The position numbers and the translations under genes were made by a program. Positions 8,469 through 17,219 of a stretch of 64,000 nucleotides of DNA are shown piece by piece. The stretch comes from Oscillospiraceae bacterium. GTDB lineage: Bacteria > Bacillota > Clostridia > Oscillospirales > Acutalibacteraceae. The notes under the pieces were generated by a model. That model ran no database searches and was not told the origin of the DNA. It was given only the letters and a program-made list of their open reading frames with translations. The stretch spans positions 48,665 through 112,664 of the forward strand of contig CACWPS010000006.1 in assembly GCA_902762875.1 (NCBI GenBank), given 5' to 3'. The stretch's first letter is position 1; each line of letters starts with the position of its first letter.

Positions 8469-10037
8469 CTATATTCCCGCAAGGAGAGCCTCGGCGGTTT
8501 TAAGACCGTCGGTTGCGGCGGACATTATTCCCCCCGCATACCCCGCGCCCTCGCCGCAGGGGTAAATTCCGCTGTGGGTAAGGCTTTGTCCGTCCTCACC
8601 CCTTAGTATCCTTACAGGGGACGAGCTTCTCGTTTCGGGTGCAGTAAGCACAGCCGATTCGTCTGCAAAGCCCTTTATCTTTTTATCAAAGAGCAAAATC
8701 CCCTCTTTTAGGCTGTCACTAATAAACTTAGGGAAAATCTTTTCAAAATCAGCATACGCAAAGCTTGGTTTTATGGTAGGCTTAACCCTTGTAATTTCAA
8801 AGGGCTTGCCGAAAACAAAGCTTCCCACCGTGCTTACAGGCACCACGCCGCCGAAAAGTGCATATGCCGCCTGTTCGGTTTTTCTTTGCAATGCACAGCC
8901 CGCCAGCACATCATCGCCTATTAAATCGTCGGGCTCAACGCTTACAAGCAGAGCGCTGTTGGAGTTTTCGCCGTCTCGCCTGCTCCTGCTCATACCGTTT
9001 ACCGCAATACCGCCCGCCTCGCTTGAAGCGTTAATCACCTCGCCGCCCGGGCACATACAAAAGGTGTACACTCCCCTGCCGTTTTGAAGATGCACCGCCA
9101 ACTTATAGTCGGCGGCACCGAGTGCGGGGTGAGAGGCGAAATCACCGTACAGCGCCTTATTTATATCACTTTGCAGGTGCTCAATCCTAACCCCCATGGA
9201 AAAGGGCTTTCGTATCATCTTAACTCCCTTGTTTTTAAGCATCATAAAGGTATCCCGTGCGGAGTGACCCGTAGCTAAAATAAGGTGTTCACAGAGGATT
9301 TCCTGCGTTTCTGTTATGGCAGAAACAAGTATTCCATCCCTAAAGCACAAATCGCACAGCTTTGTTTCAAACCGCACCTCGCCACCTAAGGAAATGATTT
9401 CCTTTCTAATGTTTTTCACAACATCAACAAGTATATCCGTTCCGATATGGGGCTTTGCGTCGGTCAAAATATTTTCGGGTGCACCGTGCTTATAGAGCTC
9501 CTCTAAAACCGCACGGCAACGGAAATCTTTAATTCCTGTGTTTAGCTTTCCGTCTGAAAAGGTACCCGCACCGCCCTCGCCGAACTGTACATTTGATTCG
9601 GCATTAAGCTCTCCGCCCGCAAAAAATCGGTTTACATCTGCGGTTCTCGCATCAGCGTCCCGCCCACGCTCAAGCACTAAGGGCTTTAGCCCAGCACGGG
9701 CGAGAAAGAGGGCCGCAAACATTCCCGCAGGGCCAAAGCCGACAACAATCGGCCTTGTTTTAGGGTGTTTATCACTATTTTGCCACACATACTTGATTGG
9801 AGAATAAAGTGAAGCATTTTTGGCTTTTTTTAATACGGAATTTTCATTTACATTTAATTCCGCAAGCAAGGAACAGCAAAAATGCAATTCACTTTTCTTT
9901 CTTGCGTCAACCGATTTTCTGTAAAGCCGTACCGATTTAACGGCAGATCCATCAACTTTAAGAGACTTAGCGGCATAGGGTTTTAAGTCACTAAAATCAG
10001 CATCAAGGGGTATATTTACATTATTAACAAGCAGCAT
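8469..10037 (-). CDS. FAD-dependent oxidoreductase (COG2509-like family)
   Basis: A 522-aa flavoprotein of unknown substrate. An N-terminal domain of about 90 residues with a basic LYRKSVDARKK patch, as in this family, precedes the dinucleotide-binding motif IVVGFGPAGMFAAL (about 97-110), with LVLERG at the end of the second strand. A second motif (HLILATGHSARDTF) and the C-terminal FAD-contact GIYPCGEGAGYAGGI follow. The start is ATG 10037 with AGGAGGTG 5 bases upstream. The frame stays open upstream into the repeat at 10096-10235, but that stretch is repeat sequence and is not part of the gene. Monocistronic. Confidence 0.85.
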   Translation of the reverse strand: MLLVNNVNIPLDADFSDLKPYAAKSLKVDGSAVKSVRLYRKSVDARKKSELHFCCSLLAELNVNENSVLKKAKNASLYSPIKYVWQNSDKHPKTRPIVVGFGPAGMFAALFLARAGLKPLVLERGRDADARTADVNRFFAGGELNAESNVQFGEGGAGTFSDGKLNTGIKDFRCRAVLEELYKHGAPENILTDAKPHIGTDILVDVVKNIRKEIISLGGEVRFETKLCDLCFRDGILVSAITETQEILCEHLILATGHSARDTFMMLKNKGVKMIRKPFSMGVRIEHLQSDINKALYGDFASHPALGAADYKLAVHLQNGRGVYTFCMCPGGEVINASSEAGGIAVNGMSRSRRDGENSNSALLVSVEPDDLIGDDVLAGCALQRKTEQAAYALFGGVVPVSTVGSFVFGKPFEITRVKPTIKPSFAYADFEKIFPKFISDSLKEGILLFDKKIKGFADESAVLTAPETRSSSPVRILRGEDGQSLTHSGIYPCGEGAGYAGGIMSAATDGLKTAEALLAGI

Positions 10038-10095
10038 TTTGCACCTCCTGTTTCTTAACGGTTCTATTCCTAATGCTGGGGTTCTATGAGATTTC

Positions 10096-10409
10096 GCCTC
10101 CCTCTGACGAGGGTGCGGGTTGCCAGTGGCAACCTCTAAGCGTGAGCTTAGAAGCACCGACCGAGACGGGAGACGAGACGGTGGCACGGCAATGCGCCCC
10201 TTGCCTAAAGGGTGCGGGTTGCCTGTGGCAACCATTGGACAAAGTCCAATAGCACCGACCGAGGCGGCAGCCGAGACAGAGGGCCGACCGTTAGGTTGGC
10301 GAGGGGATTCCCGTGACGGAGGGAGAGAAAGGGTAAGATTGCGAGAAAACGCAACTTTTTCTCTCCCTCAGTCTCGCTTCACTCGACAGCTCCCTCGTCA
10401 GAGGGAGCC
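10096..10409. repeat. Nested palindromic dispersed repeat
   Basis: A composite non-coding repeat between the FAD oxidoreductase and ftsZ. The outer arms GCCTCCCTCTGACGAGG (10096-10112) and the complementary CCTCGTCAGAGGGAG (10393-10407) pair with each other. Inside are two similar direct units beginning GGTGCGGGTTGCC at 10112 and 10211, each with its own GTTGCC-GGCAAC hairpin and an AGCACCGACCGAG tail. This suggests one element inserted in another or a tandem duplication. GC content is clearly above that of the neighbouring intergenic DNA. Confidence 0.75.
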
Positions 10410-10449
10410 AAGCTAAACCCCAAAATTTACAAAAGAACCTTCTTAACAA

Positions 10450-10479
10450 ACAAGCAGCCGCCTGACAGCGACTGCTTGT
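10450..10479 (-). terminator. Probable terminator of ftsZ
   Basis: ACAAGCAG (10450-10457) pairs with CTGCTTGT (10472-10479), with an inner CGC/GCG. On the minus strand a TTGTTTG tail follows. The T run is weak. Confidence 0.55.
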
Positions 10480-10506
10480 ATTATATTTATTATCAAAAGC
10501 CTGTTA

Positions 10507-11568
10507 TTAGTTTTCCTTGTTGAAGAAGCTGATAACATCGGTGTAGCTCTCATCATCATCGGCAGCGCTACCGATAAGAGAAGCTAAATCGTCCTTCTTG
10601 TCATCCTTTTTATCATCGCCGAGGCCTGTAGCAACAACAGTTACACGGATAGTATCCTCGAGGGTATCATCAAGCTGAGCACCCCAAATGATGGTTGCAT
10701 CCGGATGAGCCATATCTGTGATGATAGAAGAAGCGAGCTCAACCTCTTCAAGGCCGATATCGTCAGAACCTGTAATGCTGATGATAATGCCGCGGGCATT
10801 CTCCATAGAGGTCTCGATAAGGGGACTGCTGATAGCCGCACGTGCCGCCTGCTCTGCCTTGTCACGGCCTGTAGCAACGCCAACGCCCATATGAGCATAG
10901 CCTGCGTCCGCCATAATAGACTTAACATCGGCAAAATCAAGGTTTACAAGAGCGGTTACATTGATAAGCTCGGAAATGCTCTGAACGCCCTGACGGAGAA
11001 CATCGTCCGCAATGTAGAAAGCATTTTTAAAGGTAATCTTCTGCTCCGAAACAAACTTAAGGCGCTCGTTGGGGATAACGACAAGGCTGTCCACCTGCTC
11101 ACGGAGAGCCGCAATGCCAGACTCAGCCTGTGTCATACGTTTTTTACCTTCAAAAGCGAAGGGCTTTGTAACGATACCTACAGTAAGGATACCAAGCTCC
11201 TTTGCGATAGACGCAACAACGGGAGCCGCACCTGTACCTGTACCGCCGCCCATGCCTGCGGTAATGAAAATCATATCCGCACTGCGGATAGCTGCGGTAA
11301 TCTCATCCCGTGATTCCTCAGCCGCCGCACGGCCGTTATCGGGGTTTCCGCCCGCACCCATACCAGAGGTGGTCTTGTCCCCAATCTGAATCTTCTGATT
11401 CGCCTTAGACTGAAGCAAAGCCGCCTTATCAGTATTAATAGCTATAAACTCGACGCCGCGTACGCCGGCCTCAACCATACGGTTTACAGCGTTTCCGCCG
11501 CCGCCGCCGACACCGACAACCTTAATCTGTACAACATTCTCTTGTTCTTCTGCTACTTCAAATGGCAT
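10507..11568 (-). CDS. ftsZ: Cell division protein FtsZ
   Basis: The tubulin-like GTPase that forms the cytokinetic ring. The 353-aa protein has the T1 loop [15 protein letters not shown], the tubulin signature [10 protein letters not shown], and the T7 loop [11 protein letters not shown]. The C-terminal linker is short (about 30 residues, KKDDKKDD). The end [14 protein letters not shown] replaces the usual DIPxFLR-type tail that binds FtsA and SepF, though the acidic-hydrophobic pattern remains. I chose the ATG at 11568: GGAGGA lies 8 bases before it, while the ATG six codons upstream has no ribosome binding site. It is separated from ftsQ by about 170 bases and has its own promoter. No ftsA is present. 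Confidence 0.97.
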   Translation of the reverse strand: MPFEVAEEQENVVQIKVVGVGGGGGNAVNRMVEAGVRGVEFIAINTDKAALLQSKANQKIQIGDKTTSGMGAGGNPDNGRAAAEESRDEITAAIRSADMIFITAGMGGGTGTGAAPVVASIAKELGILTVGIVTKPFAFEGKKRMTQAESGIAALREQVDSLVVIPNERLKFVSEQKITFKNAFYIADDVLRQGVQSISELINVTALVNLDFADVKSIMADAGYAHMGVGVATGRDKAEQAARAAISSPLIETSMENARGIIISITGSDDIGLEEVELASSIITDMAHPDATIIWGAQLDDTLEDTIRVTVVATGLGDDKKDDKKDDLASLIGSAADDDESYTDVISFFNKEN

Positions 11569-11630
11569 TTCAAATTCCTCCGTCATTATGTAAAATAGAT
11601 ATTATTCGCATAATTACATATTATATAATG

Positions 11631-11659
11631 ATATTAACATATCCTTTTTTAAATTTCAA
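11631..11659 (-). promoter_or_regulatory. Sigma-A promoter of ftsZ
   Basis: Minus strand: TTGAAA (11654-11659), 17 bp ending in TG, then TAATAT (11631-11636). It is in the AT-rich gap between ftsQ and ftsZ. Confidence 0.6.
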
Positions 11660-11739
11660 CACTTTTTATTACATTTTTGTAATTTTTTTATTTTTTTCAA
11701 AAACTTATGGCTTTTTAAGCGTCTTATTTGCAATATTTT

Positions 11740-12525
11740 CTATTCAATACTGCCTGCTACGAAGGTGCCCTCGGTATTACTCTCGGTCCACATACTTAAA
11801 TTAATTTTACCCGTCTTTGTTTCCTCGATATTTTTTATCATTCCCGAAAGATGGGCAAATTTGTTTTGCAGAAAGTTTGATGTGCCGAGATTGACAATAA
11901 AGCGATTTTCGGTTTTAAGGGTAATATTAAGCTCGTCTGTTACATCTATGCAGTTAAGCGACACGCCGTATTCATCAGCCAATTTACCGATTTCGGTTAT
12001 TAATTCTTCAGATTTTTCAGACGAAAGGGAAACCTCCTTACCGAGGGTGCACTTAACACCGCCAGCCCGTACTTCAAGGAGAGACTCGGGCTTTTCTTCT
12101 GTGATTTCAAGCACATAGCCACTCCGGCTTACCGTGCAGTAGGCACCGTCCCCGTAATAACAGGCGTAAGGTAGGGCATCCTTTACGGTAATTGTAATAC
12201 TGTCGGGAAGAGTCCGCTTAATTTTAACGCTTTCAACATAGGGTAGTTTTTCCCTTAAGGCATCGGTCTTAACAGAGGAAACAAAAAGATTATCCCCAAG
12301 CTTGATACCGCTTGAAGAGATTATCTGCTCCGCCGTGTACCTTTCACTGCCCTTTGCGGTTATATTCTTTATCGGAAAAAACACCGTCAGCGACAAAATA
12401 ATGCCGACTACGGCGAGCAAAACGACAAACAGCGAAAAACCGATAATCATTCGCCGTTTTCTTATTCTGCGCTGGCGGGCTTTTCTTTTTTTCAAAAACT
12501 CGTCGTTTTCCACAGTCCTTTTCAA
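11740..12525 (-). CDS. ftsQ: Cell division protein FtsQ/DivIB
   Basis: A bitopic divisome protein that joins FtsL/DivIC and controls septal peptidoglycan synthesis. It has a strongly basic cytoplasmic tail (KKRKARQRRIRKRR), one membrane helix (IIGFSLFVVLLAVVGIILSL) and an extracellular POTRA domain (IKNITAKGSERYTAEQIISSSGI, YVESVKIKRTLPDSITITV), followed by the beta domain. I place the start at TTG 12525: AAGGA lies 8 bases before it and it begins 4 bases after the murA stop. An earlier in-frame TTG at 12561 has no ribosome binding site. Position right after murA is standard for this cluster. Confidence 0.88.
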   Translation of the reverse strand: MKRTVENDEFLKKRKARQRRIRKRRMIIGFSLFVVLLAVVGIILSLTVFFPIKNITAKGSERYTAEQIISSSGIKLGDNLFVSSVKTDALREKLPYVESVKIKRTLPDSITITVKDALPYACYYGDGAYCTVSRSGYVLEITEEKPESLLEVRAGGVKCTLGKEVSLSSEKSEELITEIGKLADEYGVSLNCIDVTDELNITLKTENRFIVNLGTSNFLQNKFAHLSGMIKNIEETKTGKINLSMWTESNTEGTFVAGSIE

Positions 12526-12529
12526 GCTA

Positions 12530-13789
12530 TCAATCCTTACTGTATTTAATATCAGCGCCAAGTGCGCTTAAAACCGATACAATATCGTCATAACCACGCT
12601 CTATGTGGTGAATATCACCTATCTTAGATTCCCCGTAAGCCGTAAGCGCCGCAATAACCAGCGCCGCACCGCCCCGTAAATCGGTGGATTTGCAGTCTGC
12701 GGCGGAAAGCTCCTCTACACCCTCGGTCACCGCAATTTTTCCCTCGGTTTTAATCTTAGCACCGAAGCGCTTAAGCTCATCAATATAACGAAAACGGTTT
12801 TCAAATATGTTTTCAACAAAAACCGATGTTCCCTCTGCGACGGTTAACATCGCAACTACAATAGGTCCTGCGTCGGTGGGAAAGCCGGGGTAAACAAGAC
12901 TTCTTACGGTGGGCACCCTTTTAAGTCGCTCTGGTGCCGACAGGGTAATACTCTTGCCCGAAAGCTCTACCTCGCACCCCGCCTCTCTAAACACCCAAAG
13001 GGTAGAAACCATATGGGACGGCATAATATTACACATTGTGATTTTTCCGCCGGTAACTGCGGCACAGGCCATATATGTTGCCGCCGCTATTCTGTCGGGG
13101 ATAATAGTATGCTCGGTACCGCCAAGCCTTTCTACTCCGTAGATTCTGATACAGTCCGACCCAGAACCGTAAATTCGGGCTCCCGCACTGTTAAGAAAAT
13201 CGGCAAGGTCGCTTATTTCCGGCTCCTTTGCCGCCCCGTGAATTGTTGTCACACCCTTTGCGGTAGCCGCCGCAAGGATAATATTTTCGGTAGCGCCCAC
13301 GCTCGGAAAACCAAGACTTATTTCCGCCCCTCTAAGTCCCTTTTCGGCGGTGCAGATTAGATAGCCGTGTTCCTCGTTTACGGTGACCCCCATTCGCTCG
13401 AGAGCAGAAAGGTGCAAATCAATAGGACGGGGGCCTAATTCACAGCCGCCGGGACTGCTTATTACAGCCCTGCCGCATCTGCCTATAACCGCACCTAAAA
13501 AAACTACGGAGGAACGCATTTCCCGCATTAGGTTATCGGGAATTTCGTATGCGTTTATTCCCTTACTGTTTACAGTCACGGTGTCGCCCTCGGCTTCACA
13601 GTCACAGCCGAGAGCCCTTAAAATTTTAATGGAAGTATTAACATCTGAAAGTGCGGGGCAGTTATGTATTACACATTCCTTTTCGCACAAAACGGTTGCC
13701 GCAAGCACGGGAAGAACGCTGTTTTTCGCCCCCTGAACAGTTATACCGCCGTATAGCTTTTTACCGCCGTTTACTATTATTTCGGACAT
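12530..13789 (-). CDS. murA: UDP-N-acetylglucosamine 1-carboxyvinyltransferase MurA
   Basis: Transfers enolpyruvate from PEP to UDP-GlcNAc, the first committed step of peptidoglycan synthesis and the target of fosfomycin. The 419-aa protein has the substrate residues K22-N23 in GAKNSVLPVLA and the catalytic Cys116 in SSPGGCELGPRPIDLHLSA. The Cys predicts fosfomycin sensitivity, whereas Asp at this place gives resistance. GFPTDAGPIVVAML also fits. The ribosome binding site is GAGGGTG. It is followed at once by ftsQ. A gap of about 90 bases, with no clear promoter, separates it from murG. Confidence 0.96.
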   Translation of the reverse strand: MSEIIVNGGKKLYGGITVQGAKNSVLPVLAATVLCEKECVIHNCPALSDVNTSIKILRALGCDCEAEGDTVTVNSKGINAYEIPDNLMREMRSSVVFLGAVIGRCGRAVISSPGGCELGPRPIDLHLSALERMGVTVNEEHGYLICTAEKGLRGAEISLGFPSVGATENIILAAATAKGVTTIHGAAKEPEISDLADFLNSAGARIYGSGSDCIRIYGVERLGGTEHTIIPDRIAAATYMACAAVTGGKITMCNIMPSHMVSTLWVFREAGCEVELSGKSITLSAPERLKRVPTVRSLVYPGFPTDAGPIVVAMLTVAEGTSVFVENIFENRFRYIDELKRFGAKIKTEGKIAVTEGVEELSAADCKSTDLRGGAALVIAALTAYGESKIGDIHHIERGYDDIVSVLSALGADIKYSKD

Positions 13790-13880
13790 TTACCGCACCC
13801 TCTCACAGTAGTCATTGGTAATACTTTTCAATGACAAAAAACTTTTTCACAGTTCATACTATGCGAAAGTACGGAAATTG

Positions 13881-14993
13881 TCACGCTCCCGTATATAATT
13901 GCATTAAAACATCGTAAATTCTTTTATTTGAGTCCAAAATTGCGTGTTTGACCGCCGCATTGCCCATCTTCTCTAAAAGGGGCTTATTTTCAATTATTTT
14001 TGAAACGGTACTAATAAGGCTTTCGCCGCTTAAATCCTTTTCCTCAAGGATTTCCGCCGCACCCGCCTTTTTAAGGGTCATAGCGTTATGGTACTGGTGA
14101 TTTTCCGCAACATAAGGTGAGGGAATCAGCACCGACGGCTTGCCTAAGCAACAAAGCTCGCTTAAGGTAATTGCTCCCGCACGGCATATCACAAGGTCGG
14201 CCGCCGCCATACATATATCCATATCGTTAATGTATTCTCTCACATCAATAAGCGGCGACAGCTCCACGCCCTCAAGCGAAGCCATCATAGCCTCATACCC
14301 TATTTTGCCTGTGCCGTGAATATGATAAAATTTATCGGTGCCGCTGTGCCATTTAATAAGACCGGTCACAGCCTCATTAATGCGTCTTGCCCCTAAAGAG
14401 CCGCCGAAGGAAAGTATCAGCGGGCGGTTATCAAGACCTAATTCAGCCCGTGCCTTCTCCCTTGTAATGTTCAAAAGCTCGCTCCTTACGGGGTTTCCCG
14501 TAATAATCGGCGGTTTTTTTAGGTTCAGTCGGTTTTGGGCCTCGGGCATTGCGAGCATTACCCTATCAGCCTTATCCGCAAGCATTTTTGTGGTTACGCC
14601 GGGAAAGGCATTTTGTTCGTGTATGGCCGTTTTAATGCCTGATTTTTGTGCCTCACGAAGCACCGGCCCGCTCACATAGCCGCCTGTGCCCACAACTATA
14701 TCCGGTGCTATCTCCTTTAAAAGCTTTTTTGAAGTATGTGAAGAGGATATGGCCTTTCCCACCGCCTCAATATTCTTCACTATACTTTTAGGGCTTAAAC
14801 TCCGCCTAAAGCCCGCAACATCAATTGTGTGAAAATCGTAGCCCTTCTCCGGCACAAGCTTCGCTTCAAGCTTATCCGCCGTGCCAATATAGGAAATTTC
14901 TGCATCGGGGTGGCGCTCCTTTATATATCCCGCTATTGCCAGTGCGGGATTAATATGCCCCGCAGTACCGCCGCCTGCAAAAAGAATTTTCAT
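13881..14993 (-). CDS. murG: UDP-GlcNAc:undecaprenyl-pyrophosphoryl-MurNAc-pentapeptide transferase MurG
   Basis: The membrane-associated GT28 enzyme that converts lipid I to lipid II. The 370-aa protein starts with the Gly-rich loop FAGGGTAGHINPALA. It has HEQNAFPG for membrane and acceptor contact, SFGGSLGARRINEAV as the second G loop, and RAGAITLSELCCLGKPSVLIPSP for UDP-GlcNAc binding. The ribosome binding site is AAAGGAGA. It follows ftsW by 14 bases, so the two are co-transcribed. Confidence 0.96.
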   Translation of the reverse strand: MKILFAGGGTAGHINPALAIAGYIKERHPDAEISYIGTADKLEAKLVPEKGYDFHTIDVAGFRRSLSPKSIVKNIEAVGKAISSSHTSKKLLKEIAPDIVVGTGGYVSGPVLREAQKSGIKTAIHEQNAFPGVTTKMLADKADRVMLAMPEAQNRLNLKKPPIITGNPVRSELLNITREKARAELGLDNRPLILSFGGSLGARRINEAVTGLIKWHSGTDKFYHIHGTGKIGYEAMMASLEGVELSPLIDVREYINDMDICMAAADLVICRAGAITLSELCCLGKPSVLIPSPYVAENHQYHNAMTLKKAGAAEILEEKDLSGESLISTVSKIIENKPLLEKMGNAAVKHAILDSNKRIYDVLMQLYTGA

Positions 14994-15007
14994 CGCTGTA
15001 CTCTCCT

Positions 15008-16144
15008 TTAAGATTTTTCAATGGTTGCTCCTCTTGATATCGAAAGCACTATACCCATTTCGGCAAGCAAGATTAGCAGTGAAGTTCCGCCGTAGCTGAA
15101 AAACGGAAGACTTATTCCCGTATTGGGAATGGTATTTGTTACAACCCAGATATTAAGCATAGCCTGAAGACCTACCTGAAAGGTAAGACCTATTGCTAAA
15201 AGGGAGCCGAATTTATCCTTGGCCCGCATTGCTATCGTAAATCCCCGCCAAACAAGCAGGCAGAAAAGCAAGATAATTACAAGGGCACCTATAAGTCCCA
15301 ATTCCTCGCATACTATTGCAAAAATAAAATCGTTGTGGGGTTCGGGCAGCCACAGATATTTCTGTCTCGACTGACCTATTCCCCTGCCCAAAATTCCCCC
15401 TGAGCCAATGGCCAAAAGGGACTGGATAGTTTGAAAGCCCTTACCCATAGCGTCCGCCCAGGGGTCGAGCCAATATTTAATACGGTCAGAGCCGTAGCCT
15501 ATAACTCCCGTAACCACCGCCAATACACCGAGCCCCACACCGGCGCCTACTCCGCCTAAAATATACCGTTTGGGAAGACCGCCCACAATGAGCAGTACTA
15601 TCCCTATTGCGAAAATAAGCACCGTGGCTGAAAGGTGAGGCTCCATTACGACAAGGCCGCATTGAAGGCCTAACAAAACTACTAAAAAGGCTATGAATTT
15701 AAAGCTTTTCATCTGCTTATAATTAGCCGCTATAAGTGAGGAAAAAAGCAGAATTACCGCAAATTTAGCAATCTCGGAAGGTTGAAAGTTGATAGGACCA
15801 ACCACAAACCAGCGTTTAACATCCTTGCCCTCTACCATAGGAGGAAGAATAAGCAAGAGTGCCAGCAAGGCGGTTGAAACAGCATATAAAATCCAAGCAA
15901 ACTTACGCCAAATATGATAGTCGATTCGTGAAACAATAAGCATTACAACCACTCCGACAGCGGCAAACATCGCCTGTCGGGATATAAACTTATAGCTGTT
16001 TCCGTAATGATTATAAGAAAATGCGTAGCTTGAGGAATAGAGCATAACAAGCCCTACGGTAAGCAGAATAAGAACAAAGGATAAAAAGGTTATATCAAGC
16101 TTTCCGACAGTACTAGTGCTTTTTTTCTTTTTAAGCTTTGCCAT
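15008..16144 (-). CDS. ftsW: SEDS peptidoglycan polymerase FtsW/SpoVE
   Basis: A polytopic SEDS glycosyltransferase that polymerises lipid II at the septum with its partner PBP2. The 378-aa protein has a Lys-rich cytoplasmic start (KLKKKKSTST), about ten membrane helices and the family motifs GPINFQPSEIAKFAVI, EPHLSATVLIFAIG, WLPEPHNDFIFAIVCEELG and PNTGISLPFFSYGGTSLL. Whether it is the vegetative FtsW or the sporulation SpoVE cannot be decided from sequence alone; the neighbouring SpoVD-like PBP fits both. The ribosome binding site is GGAGGT. Confidence 0.93.
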   Translation of the reverse strand: MAKLKKKKSTSTVGKLDITFLSFVLILLTVGLVMLYSSSYAFSYNHYGNSYKFISRQAMFAAVGVVVMLIVSRIDYHIWRKFAWILYAVSTALLALLLILPPMVEGKDVKRWFVVGPINFQPSEIAKFAVILLFSSLIAANYKQMKSFKFIAFLVVLLGLQCGLVVMEPHLSATVLIFAIGIVLLIVGGLPKRYILGGVGAGVGLGVLAVVTGVIGYGSDRIKYWLDPWADAMGKGFQTIQSLLAIGSGGILGRGIGQSRQKYLWLPEPHNDFIFAIVCEELGLIGALVIILLFCLLVWRGFTIAMRAKDKFGSLLAIGLTFQVGLQAMLNIWVVTNTIPNTGISLPFFSYGGTSLLILLAEMGIVLSISRGATIEKS

Positions 16145-16161
16145 ATTCCCTTACCTCCGTA

Positions 16162-17184
16162 TTACCAATTAAATATTATAGGCAATAACGCAACTGCGCA
16201 TCCGACAGCGGCTATTCCCGAAAAAACATATACAATTTTTTGCTCTGACCAACCGCACATCTCAAAATGATGGTGAAGAGGAGCCATTTTAAACAGCCGC
16301 TTTTTTGTTCGCTTATAGTAAGCGACCTGAATAATGTCCGAAAGCGCCTCAAGCAGATATGTTATTCCTGCAAATATAAGCAGTATGGGTCTGCCAATTC
16401 CGAAAGAAACAGCAACCACCATTCCGCCTAAGAACATTGAACCCGTATCTCCCATAAAGACCTTTGCGGGCTTTGCATTCCAGAAAACAAAGCCGACGCA
16501 CGCCCCCGCAAGAGCGGCAGACATAACATTAATGTTCATACTGTAAAGGAAGCCCGAGCCCAACATAAACGCACAGGCAACCACAAGGGTAACCGTAGAA
16601 GCCAAACCGTCTATACCGTCGGTAAGATTTACGGCGTTTGTAAAACCGTAGATAAACATAAGGGCTATAGGCCAGAAAATAAGACCTATTCCTCTTGACA
16701 CATCAACAGCACCTGCAAAAGGAATGTAAGTAGTTCTCATACCTGCAATCCAAAGAGTAGCAAGATACATTGCGGAAATAAAAAGCTGTAAAAAGGTTTT
16801 CTGCCTTGCGGTAAGACCTAAATTGCGCTTTTTAACAACCTTTATATAGTCGTCCATAAACCCGATTGCCGACATACAAAGCGCCATTACTAACCCTGCC
16901 AGAAACACCGTCAGACGGTAGGATGTTTTAAGTTCTGCGGCAAAGCGGCCGCCGGATATAGCAGAATAGGTGCAAGCTACAGCGAGGGACAAAAGCACTC
17001 CCGCAATCATCATAATTCCACCCATTGTCGGCGTTCCTTGCTTATCCTTATGCCATTTAGGCCCTATATCCAGTATAGTCTGCCCAAATTTAAGGCGTTT
17101 TAAATAAGGAATTATAATGTAACCGAGTCCTGCGGTCGTCACGAATGCCACAATAGCGGCTATCAAAGGTGTTAAATCTTTCAT
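16162..17184 (-). CDS. mraY: Phospho-N-acetylmuramoyl-pentapeptide transferase MraY
   Basis: Transfers phospho-MurNAc-pentapeptide to undecaprenyl phosphate, giving lipid I at the membrane. The 340-aa polytopic protein shows KWHKDKQGTPTMGGIM, the Asp pair FMDDYIKVVKKRNLGL, NAVNLTDGIDGLA, AKVFMGDTGSMFLGG and the His-rich FKMAPLHHHFEMCGWSE. All are the conserved cytoplasmic loops of the family. It lies between murE and ftsW. Confidence 0.97.
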   Translation of the reverse strand: MKDLTPLIAAIVAFVTTAGLGYIIIPYLKRLKFGQTILDIGPKWHKDKQGTPTMGGIMMIAGVLLSLAVACTYSAISGGRFAAELKTSYRLTVFLAGLVMALCMSAIGFMDDYIKVVKKRNLGLTARQKTFLQLFISAMYLATLWIAGMRTTYIPFAGAVDVSRGIGLIFWPIALMFIYGFTNAVNLTDGIDGLASTVTLVVACAFMLGSGFLYSMNINVMSAALAGACVGFVFWNAKPAKVFMGDTGSMFLGGMVVAVSFGIGRPILLIFAGITYLLEALSDIIQVAYYKRTKKRLFKMAPLHHHFEMCGWSEQKIVYVFSGIAAVGCAVALLPIIFNW

Positions 17185-17219
17185 TTTTACCCGTCTCCCC
17201 TTTTTAAAAAGCTGTTTTC

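Noticed and set aside
10038-10235. Open frame extending the FAD oxidoreductase by 66 codons
   Set aside because: It lies in palindromic repeat DNA and lacks a ribosome binding site, whereas ATG 10037 has AGGAGGTG. Residues are Arg/Ser/Pro-rich and unlike the family.
13855-13880. Sequence shared with 6440-6465 (CTnTGCGAAAGTA)
   Set aside because: The match is about a dozen bases with mismatches and no structure; it may be chance or a very short repeat fragment.
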